Shown here: positions 8,246 to 16,312 of the stretch, piece after piece
How the letters are laid out: the number at the start of each line of letters is the position of its first letter
Numbering within the stretch: the stretch's first letter is position 1
Source of the DNA: Bradyrhizobium sp. 186
GTDB lineage: Bacteria; Pseudomonadota; Alphaproteobacteria; Rhizobiales; Xanthobacteraceae
NCBI RefSeq assembly: GCF_023101685.1
Contig: NZ_CP082164.1
Coordinates: 2,232,001 to 2,296,000, forward strand
Reading direction: 5' to 3'
Length of the DNA stretch: 64,000 nt
Notes under the pieces: generated by a model
Database searches by the model: none
Seen by the model: only the letters and a program-made list of their open reading frames with translations
Told to the model about the DNA's origin: nothing
Made by a program: the position numbers and the translations under genes

Positions 8246-8772
8246 CCAGCGAGAGCCCGATCTGGGCGCTGATCTCGACCTTTGGCCTGATGTCGCTGTT
8301 CGCGGTCGGCGGCGCCGCAGCCGCAGTGCCCGAGATGCACCGCATCGCGGTCGACGTGCATCACTGGATGACCGACAAGCAGTTCGCCGATGCCTATGCG
8401 ATCGCGCAACTCTCGCCCGGTCCCAACGTCCTGATCGTCACGCTGATCGGCTATGCCGTTGCCGGCATTCCCGGAGCGCTGGCGGCGACGCTGGCGATGT
8501 GCCTGCCGACCGCCCTGCTTGCCTAGTATGTCAGCCGGCTCCTGAACCGGCCGAGCCAATCGCGCTGGCCCAGCCTGATTCAGGCTGCACTGGTTCCGCT
8601 CTCGATCGGATTGATGGCGGCGAGCGCTCTGATCCTGGCCCAGTCGACCGATCGTACCGTTACTGCTTTGCTAATAACCGCGGCGGTTGCGATCGTCGCG
8701 ACCCTATCGCGCGTCAATCCGCTGTGGCTGCTGCTCGCCGGAGGCCTGTTGGGTTTTGCTGGCATTGTGTGA
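8242..8772 (+). pseudogene. Chromate transporter, C-terminal half, interrupted by an in-frame amber codon
   Basis: From ATG 8242 the frame encodes a CHR domain (LFAVGGAAAAVPEMHR, then AQLSPGPNVLIVTLIGY) and meets TAG at 8524-8526 after 94 residues. The same frame continues without another stop to TGA 8770-8772. It encodes the rest of the expected protein, including RLLNRPSQSRW, VPLSIGLMAASALIL and NPLWLLLAGGLLG. A full product would be about 176 residues, the usual short-chain length. A single nonsense substitution explains everything; a sequencing error is the alternative. Confidence 0.85.
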
Positions 8773-8837
8773 TGAAAATCGCTAGGCAGTGATCCGGGCG
8801 GGGGATCCATTTCCAGCCAATTAGAACAACAGTGCTC

Positions 8838-8853
8838 GTGACTTATGAGTCAC
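8838..8853. promoter_or_regulatory. Perfect inverted repeat upstream of tctB
   Basis: GTGACTTATGAGTCAC consists of 6-base perfect arms around TATG. It directly abuts the GGAGGAG ribosome-binding site (8853-8859) of tctB. The position suggests an operator or a translation-modulating hairpin. No regulator gene is adjacent. Confidence 0.4.
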
Positions 8854-8866
8854 GGAGGAGACATGC

Positions 8867-9628
8867 ATGGCCGACACGATGGGCCACTCGGCGACAGCCA
8901 CCCGAAACACGTCGGTGGCGATCGGCTTCTGTCTGCTGGCCGTGGCGCCGCAGCTCTTCGAATTCATCTGGTCGATCGGGACGATCTTTGGCTGGGGCGC
9001 CGGCCGCGGTCCGGCCACGGTCTTGATCAGCCATGCAACGGCGCTGCTCGCGGGCGCGCCCAGTGCGTTGCTCGGAGCGGTCGGTGGTGACACCAAGAAG
9101 GCGTCATCCGACGTGCTGCTGGCGCTGATCTATTCCTATCCGCTGTTTGCGGTGGCGATCCTCACGATCTTCATGACGATCAGGTCGGCACAGGACTATA
9201 TCGGCGGGATCGTTCTGATGGCGCTGGCATTGTTTGCGCTGTGGGCCTCCAGCGATTTGCAGGGGATGCGCGGCTTCTCGTTTGGCGCAGGCACGGCGCC
9301 GCGGATGTTTGGCGGGCTGCTCGTCGCACTTGGCGCCGGCATCGCCCTGACGGGACTGCTGACCGATGGGCCGGCGATGGCGCATTATGCATGGCGCGGT
9401 CCGCTCTTCGTGATGGTCTCGATCGTCTTCTTCGCCCTGGCGATTCGTCCGCTTGGGGTGGTGGTTACGGCGTTCGCGAGCTTCCTGATCGCGGCGATGG
9501 GCACGCATGAGACGCGCTGGATCGAAGCGATCATCGTCGGCGCCTGCCTGACGCTCGGCTGCGCTCTTCTGTTCCCCTACGTGCTCGGGCTGCCGATGCC
9601 GATGTTCCCGCGTTTCCTGGCTCAGTGA
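8867..9628 (+). CDS. tctB: Tripartite tricarboxylate transporter, small membrane subunit TctB
   Basis: 253 residues with an N-terminal hydrophobic helix and several more membrane helices, in the TctB pattern (GTAPRMFGGLLVALG, then RPLGVVVTAFASFL). It is longer than the classic TctB of about 150 residues, with an extra N-terminal membrane pair. GGAGGAG lies seven bases before the ATG. The large subunit gene follows after seven bases. The TTT family takes up carboxylates delivered by a periplasmic Bug-type receptor. Confidence 0.85.
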   Translation: MADTMGHSATATRNTSVAIGFCLLAVAPQLFEFIWSIGTIFGWGAGRGPATVLISHATALLAGAPSALLGAVGGDTKKASSDVLLALIYSYPLFAVAILTIFMTIRSAQDYIGGIVLMALALFALWASSDLQGMRGFSFGAGTAPRMFGGLLVALGAGIALTGLLTDGPAMAHYAWRGPLFVMVSIVFFALAIRPLGVVVTAFASFLIAAMGTHETRWIEAIIVGACLTLGCALLFPYVLGLPMPMFPRFLAQ

Positions 9629-9635
9629 GGGTGTG

Positions 9636-11201
9636 ATGTTCGATCTCTTCCACAATCTGAGCCTCGGTTTCGGTGTGGTGTTTCAGATCTCCTGGTGGTC
9701 ACCCTGGTGGCTCTACGGCCTATCGCTCCCGATCTCGATCAATATTCTCATGTGCCTGATTGGCGCATTGGTCGGCACGCTTGTCGGCGTGCTGCCGGGC
9801 ATCGGCACCGTCGCAACCGTGGCGATGCTCCTGCCGATCACGTTCGGATTGCCGCCGGTCGGCGCGCTGATCATGCTCGCCGGCATCTATTACGGTGCTC
9901 AGTACGGCGGCTCGACCACCTCGATCCTGGTCAACATTCCCGGCGAGGCGACATCGGTGGTCACCGCCATCGACGGCCACCAGATGGCGAAGCAGGGCCG
10001 CGCCGGCCCGGCGCTGGCGATCGCGGCGATCGGCTCGTTCTTTGCCGGCTGCGTCGCGACCGTCCTGATCGCCGTTCTCGGCGCACCCCTGACCAAGCTC
10101 GCGCTGGCGTTCGGCCCGGCCGAATATTTCTCGCTCATGGTGCTCGGCCTGATCTTCGCGGTGGTGCTGGCCAAGGGCTCGGTGCTGAAAGCGATCGCGA
10201 TGATCGTGTTCGGCCTGTTGCTGTCGATGGTCGGCTCCGACATCGAGACCGGTGCCTCGCGCATGGCTTTCAACATTCCGGAGCTCGCCGACGGCCTAGG
10301 CTTCGCGACGGTGGCCATGGGCGTGTTCGGTTTCGCCGAGATCATCCGCAATCTCGACGCTGGCGCCGAGATGAACCGCGACCTCGTGCAGCAGAAGATC
10401 ACCGGCCTGATGCCGACCAGGAAGGACCTGATCGATTCGACGCCTGCGATCCTGCGCGGCACCGTGCTCGGCTCGATCCTCGGCATCCTGCCGGGCGGCG
10501 GCGCGGTCATCGCGTCCTTTGCGTCCTATACGCTCGAGAAGAAGATCGCCAGGAACCCGTCGCGGTTCGGCCGTGGCGCGATCGAGGGCGTGGCGGCGCC
10601 GGAAAGCGCCAATAATGCGGCGGCGCAGACCTCGTTCATCCCGCTGCTCACGCTCGGCATCCCGCCGAACGCGGTGATGGCGCTGATGGTAGGCGCGATG
10701 ACCATTCACGGCATCGTGCCGGGTCCGCAGGTGATGCAGAAGCAGCCGGATCTCGTCTGGGGCATGATCGCCTCGATGTGGATCGGCAATCTGATGCTGA
10801 TCATCATCAACCTGCCGCTGGTCGGAATCTGGGTGCGGCTGCTGCGCGTGCCTTACCGGCTGATGTTCCCCTCGATCGTGATCTTCTGCGCGATCGGCAT
10901 CTACTCGGTGAACAACGCACCGGTCGATGTGATCCTCGCAGGCGTGTTCGGCCTGGTCGGCTACTGGCTGATCAAGCACGATTTCGAGCCGGCGCCGCTG
11001 CTGCTCGGCATGGTGCTCGGACCGCTGATGGAAGAGAACCTGCGCCGTGCGCTTCTGATCTCGCGCGGCGACTGGAGCGTGTTCCTGACGCGTCCGTTGT
11101 CGGCCGTGCTGCTGGCGATCGCGGCCTTCCTTCTGGTGCTCACGGTGCTGCCCGCGTTGCGCGCCAAGCGCGACGAGGTGTTCACCGAATCCGAGAGCTG
11201 A
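9636..11201 (+). CDS. tctA: Tripartite tricarboxylate transporter, large membrane subunit TctA
   Basis: 521 residues with about 11-12 membrane helices. Family hallmarks are GALVGTLVGVLPGIG near residue 40, AGIYYGAQYGGSTTSILVNIPGE near residue 80, and the second glycine-rich repeat GSILGILPGGGAVIASFASY. The ATG at 9636 is used; the GTG at 9633 is the alternative. It forms the transport channel with TctB. A strong terminator follows, and the receptor gene beyond it is only a remnant. Confidence 0.95.
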   Translation: MFDLFHNLSLGFGVVFQISWWSPWWLYGLSLPISINILMCLIGALVGTLVGVLPGIGTVATVAMLLPITFGLPPVGALIMLAGIYYGAQYGGSTTSILVNIPGEATSVVTAIDGHQMAKQGRAGPALAIAAIGSFFAGCVATVLIAVLGAPLTKLALAFGPAEYFSLMVLGLIFAVVLAKGSVLKAIAMIVFGLLLSMVGSDIETGASRMAFNIPELADGLGFATVAMGVFGFAEIIRNLDAGAEMNRDLVQQKITGLMPTRKDLIDSTPAILRGTVLGSILGILPGGGAVIASFASYTLEKKIARNPSRFGRGAIEGVAAPESANNAAAQTSFIPLLTLGIPPNAVMALMVGAMTIHGIVPGPQVMQKQPDLVWGMIASMWIGNLMLIIINLPLVGIWVRLLRVPYRLMFPSIVIFCAIGIYSVNNAPVDVILAGVFGLVGYWLIKHDFEPAPLLLGMVLGPLMEENLRRALLISRGDWSVFLTRPLSAVLLAIAAFLLVLTVLPALRAKRDEVFTESES

Positions 11202-11272
11202 TCGCGACGCGTCCTGCGTCGGCGCGCGGCATTCGGAAGTCGAATCGGCTCGTGTGACAGCTTCGTGAAATG

Positions 11273-11306
11273 AAAATGCCGGCCGTATGGCCGGCATTTT
11301 TTGTTT
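11273..11306 (+). terminator. Rho-independent terminator after tctBA
   Basis: A 12-bp stem AAAATGCCGGCC (11273-11284) and GGCCGGCATTTT (11289-11300) with a GTAT loop, followed by TTGTTT. It lies 72 bases after the tctA stop. Confidence 0.9.
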
Positions 11307-11308
11307 GG

Positions 11309-11713
11309 GGATTCATTCGCGCGCTCGCGGGCGCATCTGCGGCGGCGCTCGTGCGACCAGATCGTCAATGCCGTGCCGCAGATCAATGCCGGCACCATCA
11401 AGGCCTATGCGATCGCAACGGCGGAGCGCAATCCGTCGCTGCCGAACGTGCCGACGACGGCGGAAGCGGGCCTGCCGGCATTCCAGGCCCAGGCCTGGAA
11501 CCGCATGTTCGCGCCAAAGGGACCTCGCCCGCGATTGTGGCAAGCCTGAACGCCGCCGCGGTCAAGGCGCTCGACGACGAAGCCGTGCGCAAGCGCCTCC
11601 TTGAGCTCGGCAGTGTCATCCCGGCGCCCGCGCAGCGGACACCGGAAGCCCTCGCTGCCCTCGCAAAAGGCGAGATCGTGAAGTGGAGTCCGGTGCTCAA
11701 GCCGGCAAGTTAA
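11309..11713 (+). pseudogene. Remnant of a Bug/TctC-type substrate-binding protein
   Basis: One frame reads CDQIVNAVPQINAGTIKAYA through NVPTTAEAGLPAF to FAPKG, ending near 11520. The next frame picks up TSPAIVASLNAAAVKALDDEAVRKRL and runs to the stop at 11713. Together these are the C-terminal 40 percent of a Bug family receptor, broken by a frameshift near 11520-11525 and lacking the signal peptide and N-terminal domain. It was presumably the receptor for tctBA. Confidence 0.85.
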
Positions 11714-11902
11714 CCAGCAGGATCAAGCCGATAGGCGAGGGGGCGGGACACGAGTTCCGCCCCTTGTCGTTTGGGCCAAGAGCACTCACTTTTTCCGGGT
11801 ATAATCCGCGCAGGCGGCGAATCGACGCTGTCGTGGCGCGGGGGTGGCCGTTAAGTTCGCCGTCCTCCCAAAGGCTGCCGTCTTCCTAAAGGTTTTTGGC
11901 AC

Positions 11903-12697
11903 ATGCACCAGTATCAGGACCTGCTCGAGCGGATTCTTTCAGACGGCGCCGAGAAGACCGATCGGACCGGCACCGGCACGCTGTCGGTATTCGGCCATCA
12001 GATGCGCTTCAACCTGTCCGCCGGCTTCCCGATGCTGACCACCAAGCGGTTGCCGCTGAAGGCGATCGTGCATGAGCTCCTGTGGTTCCTGAAGGGCGAT
12101 ACCAACGTCAAATATCTGCGCGATAACGGCGTCACCATCTGGGACGAGTGGGCGGACGCCAACGGCGATCTCGGCCCGGTGTACGGCCATCAATGGCGCT
12201 CCTGGCCCGCGCCCGACGGCCGCAGCATCGACCAGATCGCGAACGTCGTTGACATGATCAAGCGCAACCCGGACTCGCGCCGCCTGATCGTCTCGGCGTG
12301 GAACCCGGCCGAAGTGGACAAGATGGCACTGCCGCCGTGCCACTGCCTGTTCCAGTTCTACGTCGCGAACGGCAAGCTGTCGTGCCAGCTCTATCAGCGC
12401 TCGGCCGACGTGTTCCTCGGCGTGCCCTTCAACATCGCCTCCTACGCGCTGCTTACGCTGATGGTCGCGCAGGTCACTGGCCTGAAGCCCGGCGACTTCG
12501 TGCATTCGTTCGGCGACACCCATCTGTATTCCAATCATCTGGAGCAGGCGCGGCTCCAGCTCACGCGCGCGCCGCGCGCGCTGCCGATAATGAGGATCAA
12601 TCCTGACGTGAAGGACATCTTCTCCTTCCGCTACGAGGACTTTGAGCTCGTCGGCTACGATCCGCATCCGCACATCAAGGCGGAAGTCGCGGTCTAG
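11903..12697 (+). CDS. thyA: Thymidylate synthase
   Basis: 264 residues, the length of the E. coli enzyme. The catalytic cysteine lies in [12 protein letters not shown] at about residue 146; other conserved blocks are [12 protein letters not shown], the [10 protein letters not shown] phosphate-binding arginines and [17 protein letters not shown]. It methylates dUMP to dTMP using methylenetetrahydrofolate, producing dihydrofolate. The folate-regenerating enzyme is encoded 490 bases downstream with a GNAT gene between them; spacing of 5 bases and then an overlap indicates one operon. Confidence 0.97.
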   Translation: MHQYQDLLERILSDGAEKTDRTGTGTLSVFGHQMRFNLSAGFPMLTTKRLPLKAIVHELLWFLKGDTNVKYLRDNGVTIWDEWADANGDLGPVYGHQWRSWPAPDGRSIDQIANVVDMIKRNPDSRRLIVSAWNPAEVDKMALPPCHCLFQFYVANGKLSCQLYQRSADVFLGVPFNIASYALLTLMVAQVTGLKPGDFVHSFGDTHLYSNHLEQARLQLTRAPRALPIMRINPDVKDIFSFRYEDFELVGYDPHPHIKAEVAV

Positions 12698-12702
12698 CTC
12701 AG

Positions 12703-13188
12703 ATGTCGCTCAACGTCCGCCGCGCGCGCCCCGGCGAAGCCGGGCTCGTTCTCGCTTTCATCCGCGAGCTCGCCGCCTACGAAAAGCTCTCGCACGAGGT
12801 CGAGGCGACCGAGGCGATGATCGCCGATGCGCTGTTCGGCGGCGATCCGCGGCTTTATTGCGCGATCGCCGAGTGGAACGGCGAACCCGTCGGCTTCGCG
12901 GTCTGGTTCGTTAATTTTTCTACCTTCAGCGGCCGGCACGGCCTCTATCTCGAAGATTTGTATGTGCGGCCGTCGCATCGGGGCAGAGGCCTCGGCAAGG
13001 CGCTGCTCGTGCACCTTGCGAAGGAATGCGTCGAGAACGGCTGGTCGCGCCTGCAATGGGCGGTGCTCGACTGGAACGCGCCGTCGATCGCGTTCTACAA
13101 ATCGCTCGGCGCCGTCATGATGGACGATTGGACGCTGTGCCGCGTCACCGGGCCTGCACTGACACGGCTTGCCGGGAACGGTGCCTGA
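12703..13188 (+). CDS. GNAT acetyltransferase, diamine/thialysine N-acetyltransferase-like
   Basis: 161 residues. AAYEKLSHEVEATE near the N-terminus, LYLEDLYVRPSHRGRGLGKALL (acetyl-CoA site RGRGLGK) and QWAVLDWNAPSIAFYKSLGA match the spermidine/spermine N1-acetyltransferase-like subfamily, which also acetylates thialysine-type amines. The substrate here is not known. It starts five bases after thyA and its TGA overlaps the ATG of the reductase gene. Confidence 0.85.
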   Translation: MSLNVRRARPGEAGLVLAFIRELAAYEKLSHEVEATEAMIADALFGGDPRLYCAIAEWNGEPVGFAVWFVNFSTFSGRHGLYLEDLYVRPSHRGRGLGKALLVHLAKECVENGWSRLQWAVLDWNAPSIAFYKSLGAVMMDDWTLCRVTGPALTRLAGNGA

Positions 13189-13697
13189 TGGAGATCGTCT
13201 TCGTCGTTGCCATCGCGGAGAACGGCGTCATCGGCGCCGGCGGCGCGATTCCGTGGCGATTGAAATCCGACATGCAACGCTTCAAGGCGCTCACGATCGG
13301 CAAGCCCGTGATCATGGGCCGCAAGACCTTTGAATCGCTGCGCCGTCCGCTTCCCGGCCGCACCAACATCGTCGTCACGCGCGATGCGGCTTATCGCGCC
13401 GCCGGTGCCGTCGTCACGACCTCGGCGGAGGATGCAGGCGCGGTTGCGCGCGGCGATGCCCTGCGGCGTTCGGCCGCCGAGATCGCGGTGATCGGCGGCG
13501 CCGAGATCTATCGCCAGTGGATCGATCGCGCCGATCGCCTCGAGATCACCGAAGTGCACACGCGGCCCGAAGGCGACACCCATTTCGACATCGATAAGGC
13601 GCAGTGGCAGGAAACCAGCCGCGTCCGCCATCCCGCCGGACCGGACGACAGCGCCGACTTCTCCTATGTGACATATCGTCGGCGGCCGCGCCATTAA
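13188..13697 (+). CDS. folA: Dihydrofolate reductase
   Basis: 169 residues. Family blocks are VVAIAENGVIGAGGAIPWRLKSDM (active-site aspartate in LKSDM), PVIMGRKTFESL (NADPH-binding), PGRTNIVVTRD and VIGGAEIYRQ. It reduces the dihydrofolate made by ThyA back to tetrahydrofolate. Its ATG overlaps the GNAT stop codon (TGATG), so the three genes appear translationally coupled. Confidence 0.96.
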   Translation: MEIVFVVAIAENGVIGAGGAIPWRLKSDMQRFKALTIGKPVIMGRKTFESLRRPLPGRTNIVVTRDAAYRAAGAVVTTSAEDAGAVARGDALRRSAAEIAVIGGAEIYRQWIDRADRLEITEVHTRPEGDTHFDIDKAQWQETSRVRHPAGPDDSADFSYVTYRRRPRH

Positions 13698-13856
13698 CCG
13701 CATTCGCCAATGTTTACATTGACTTTTTCGCGCCCGAGCATAGCTCGGAAGTCGATCAAGGCTGCGTTGTAAGGGACCTGCCGGTCCCCTATAAAGCCGG
13801 ACCGGACAATGCGGGCCGGGTAAGTTCTAGTCCTGGTCTGCCGAGGAGACTGTCGA

Positions 13857-14996
13857 ATGCCGTGGAAGAATCAGGGCGGTGGCCCGTGGGGCTCGGGTCC
13901 GAAAGGACCATGGGGCTCGGGGCCGCAACCGGTCGGGCCGAGGCCACCGGATCTGGAAGACCTTCTGCGGCGCGGTCAGGACCGCCTCCAGCAGATCATG
14001 CCGGGGGGCTATTTCTCCGGCATCGGCATCACGCTGATCCTGCTCATCATCGTCGCGCTCTGGCTGTTGTCGGGCTTCTTCCGGGTGCAGTCTGAGGAAC
14101 AAGGCGTCGTGCTGCGCTTCGGCAAGCATGTGCGCACCGTGGACCCGGGCCTGAACTATCACCTGCCCTATCCGATCGAGACCGTGCTGCTACCGAAGGC
14201 GCTGCGCGTCTCCACCATTTCCATCGGAATGACGCTGATCGATGATCCGGCCCGGCGCGGCCGCTCCATCCGCGACGTGCCGGAAGAAAGCCTGATGCTG
14301 ACCGGCGACGAGAACATCGTGGACGTCGACTTCACCGTGCTCTGGCGCATCAAGCCGAACGGCGTCGGCAACTTCCTGTTCAATATCCAGAACCCCGAAG
14401 GCACCGTGAAGGCAGTCGCCGAGAGCGCGATGCGCGAGGTGATTGGCCGCTCCAACATCCAGCCGATCCTGACCGGGGCGCGGACGCAGACTGAAACCAC
14501 CGTGCAGGACTTGATGCAGAAGACGCTCGACAGCTACGGCGCCGGCATCCAGATCGCCCAGGTGCAGATGCAGAAGGTCGATCCGCCCGCACAGGTTATC
14601 GATGCGTTCCGCGACGTGCAGGCGGCCCGCGCCAACCTCGAGCAGTTGCAGAATGAAGCGCAGACCTACGCCAACAAGGTCGTGCCGGAAGCGCGCGGCC
14701 GCGCGGCGCAGATCATGCAGGCGGCGGAAGGCTACAAGGAGCAGGCGGTTGCCGAGGCCAAGGGCCAAAGCTCGCGCTTCCTGAAGGTGTACGAGGAATA
14801 CAAGAAGGCGCCCGACGTGACGCGTGAACGGATTTATCTGGAGACCATGGAGCGCGTGCTCGGCGGCTCGGAAAAGCTGATCTATGACGGAAGCTCCTCG
14901 GGCCAGGGCGTCGTGCCCTACCTCCCGCTGAGCGAATTGACGCCCAAGCGTCCGTCGACCACGGCCGGCCAGCAGCCGAGCGGAGGCAGCCGATGA
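13857..14996 (+). CDS. hflK: HflK, membrane SPFH/band 7 protein of the FtsH-regulating complex
   Basis: 379 residues. A Gly/Pro/Trp-rich N-terminal tail (about 1-45) precedes one membrane helix (GIGITLILLIIVALWLLSGFF) and an SPFH domain containing SEEQGVVLRFGKHV. A coiled-coil (ARANLEQLQNEAQTYANKV) and a Ser/Gly/Pro-rich tail follow. HflK and HflC form a large cage around FtsH and restrain its proteolysis. The stop overlaps the start of hflC by four bases. Confidence 0.95.
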   Translation: MPWKNQGGGPWGSGPKGPWGSGPQPVGPRPPDLEDLLRRGQDRLQQIMPGGYFSGIGITLILLIIVALWLLSGFFRVQSEEQGVVLRFGKHVRTVDPGLNYHLPYPIETVLLPKALRVSTISIGMTLIDDPARRGRSIRDVPEESLMLTGDENIVDVDFTVLWRIKPNGVGNFLFNIQNPEGTVKAVAESAMREVIGRSNIQPILTGARTQTETTVQDLMQKTLDSYGAGIQIAQVQMQKVDPPAQVIDAFRDVQAARANLEQLQNEAQTYANKVVPEARGRAAQIMQAAEGYKEQAVAEAKGQSSRFLKVYEEYKKAPDVTRERIYLETMERVLGGSEKLIYDGSSSGQGVVPYLPLSELTPKRPSTTAGQQPSGGSR

Positions 14997-15889
14997 GGTC
15001 TCCGGTCACAGGTATCGTCGCGCTTCTCGGACTTCTCCTGGTCCTGATCGTCGCCTACATGTCGCTGTTCACGGTGCAACAGACCGAGCAGACCATCGTG
15101 CTGCAGTTCGGTAAGCCGGTGGATGTCGTCAGAGACCCCGGGCTGCACTTCAAGGCGCCCTGGAACTCCGTGATCAACATCGACAAGCGGATCCTCGACT
15201 TGGAGAATCCCTCGCAGGAGGTCATCGCCTCCGACCAGAAGCGCCTCGTGGTCGACGCTTTCGCGCGTTACCGGATCAAGGACGCGTTGCGTTTCTATCA
15301 GAGTGTCGGCTCGATCCAGGCCGCCAACCTCCAGCTCACGTCGCTGCTGAACGCGGCGCTGCGCCGTGTTCTCGGCGAGGTCAACTTCATCATCGTGGTG
15401 CGTGACGAGCGTGAGAAGCTGATGGGGCGCATCCGCGAGCAGCTCGACCACGAGGCCGACGGCTACGGCATCGAGGTCGTCGACGTCCGCATCCGCCGCG
15501 CCGATCTGCCGGAGCAGAACAGCCAGGCTGTCTACCAGCGCATGCAGACCGAACGTCAGCGCGAAGCCGCCGAGTTCCGCGCGCAGGGCGGTCAGAAGGC
15601 GCAGGAGATCCGCTCCAAGGCCGATCGCGAGGCGACGGTGATCATTGCCGAAGCAAACTCGACCGCCGAGCAGACGCGCGGCGTGGGTGACGCCGAGCGC
15701 AACCGCCTGTTCGCGGAGGCGTACGGCAAGGACGCAGACTTCTTCGCCTTCTACCGGTCGATGACGGCCTATGAGAACGGGCTGCGTTCGAGCGACACCC
15801 GCTTCCTGTTGCGCCCCGACTCGGATTTCTTCCGGTATTTCAGTAATCCGAGCGGCAAGACGGCGACCGAGACATCGGCCAAGCCGTGA
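14993..15889 (+). CDS. hflC: HflC, membrane SPFH/band 7 protein
   Basis: 298 residues. An N-terminal membrane anchor (IVALLGLLLVLIVAYMSLF) is followed by an SPFH domain (QQTEQTIVLQFGKPV, then VDAFARYRIKDALRFYQ) and a helical arm (ERQREAAEFRAQGGQKAQEI). It is the partner of the upstream HflK and is translationally coupled to it. A perfect hairpin follows the stop. Confidence 0.95.
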   Translation: MRSPVTGIVALLGLLLVLIVAYMSLFTVQQTEQTIVLQFGKPVDVVRDPGLHFKAPWNSVINIDKRILDLENPSQEVIASDQKRLVVDAFARYRIKDALRFYQSVGSIQAANLQLTSLLNAALRRVLGEVNFIIVVRDEREKLMGRIREQLDHEADGYGIEVVDVRIRRADLPEQNSQAVYQRMQTERQREAAEFRAQGGQKAQEIRSKADREATVIIAEANSTAEQTRGVGDAERNRLFAEAYGKDADFFAFYRSMTAYENGLRSSDTRFLLRPDSDFFRYFSNPSGKTATETSAKP

Positions 15890-15897
15890 GCTAGATC

Positions 15898-15921
15898 AAG
15901 GGCGGCACTTGTGCCGCCCTT
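15898..15921. terminator. Perfect hairpin after hflC
   Basis: AAGGGCGGCAC and GTGCCGCCCTT are perfect 11-base arms around TT. There is almost no T-run, so it may attenuate or protect the message 3' end rather than terminate fully. Confidence 0.6.
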
Positions 15922-15960
15922 CGTCCAGACAAGAACAGCACAAGGGGAGGTTCCAATCCG

Positions 15961-16167
15961 ATGAGGTCCATTGCGTTCGCCGACTTCCTCATCGGCTTGG
16001 GCATCCTGTTCGTGCTGGAAGGCTTGATGTTCGCGGCAAGTCCGAGCTGGATGCGCAAGGCGATGAAGAGCGCGCTTACCACGCCTGACCATGTCCTGCG
16101 GGCGGTGGGGATCGCTTCGGCCGTCATCGGCCTGATCCTGATCTGGGTTATGCGGCGGCCCATTTAG
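15961..16167 (+). CDS. DUF2065 family small inner-membrane protein
   Basis: 68 residues with two membrane helices (ADFLIGLGILFVLEGLMFA and VLRAVGIASAVIGLILIWVM) separated by a short basic loop. DUF2065 proteins commonly sit between hflC and degP-type genes; their function is unknown. The position between hflKC and the protease gene suggests a role in envelope protein quality control. Confidence 0.85.
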   Translation: MRSIAFADFLIGLGILFVLEGLMFAASPSWMRKAMKSALTTPDHVLRAVGIASAVIGLILIWVMRRPI

Positions 16168-16312
16168 CGGCCACGCCAACGCCAAAGTGAAGGCGACGGG
16201 CAATTTTTCGCCGTATTATCCGCGTCTTGAGGCCCGTTAACCTCCGTGCTTGCGCCGTCCACCGGTTCGAGCGCAGTCTGATGCCGAATCCTTATTCTCT
16301 CTGGAGATCACA

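Noticed and set aside
8524..8526. Amber codon as programmed recoding (pyrrolysine or readthrough)
   Set aside because: No pyrrolysine machinery or readthrough context is seen, and chromate transporters carry no such residue; a plain nonsense change is simpler.
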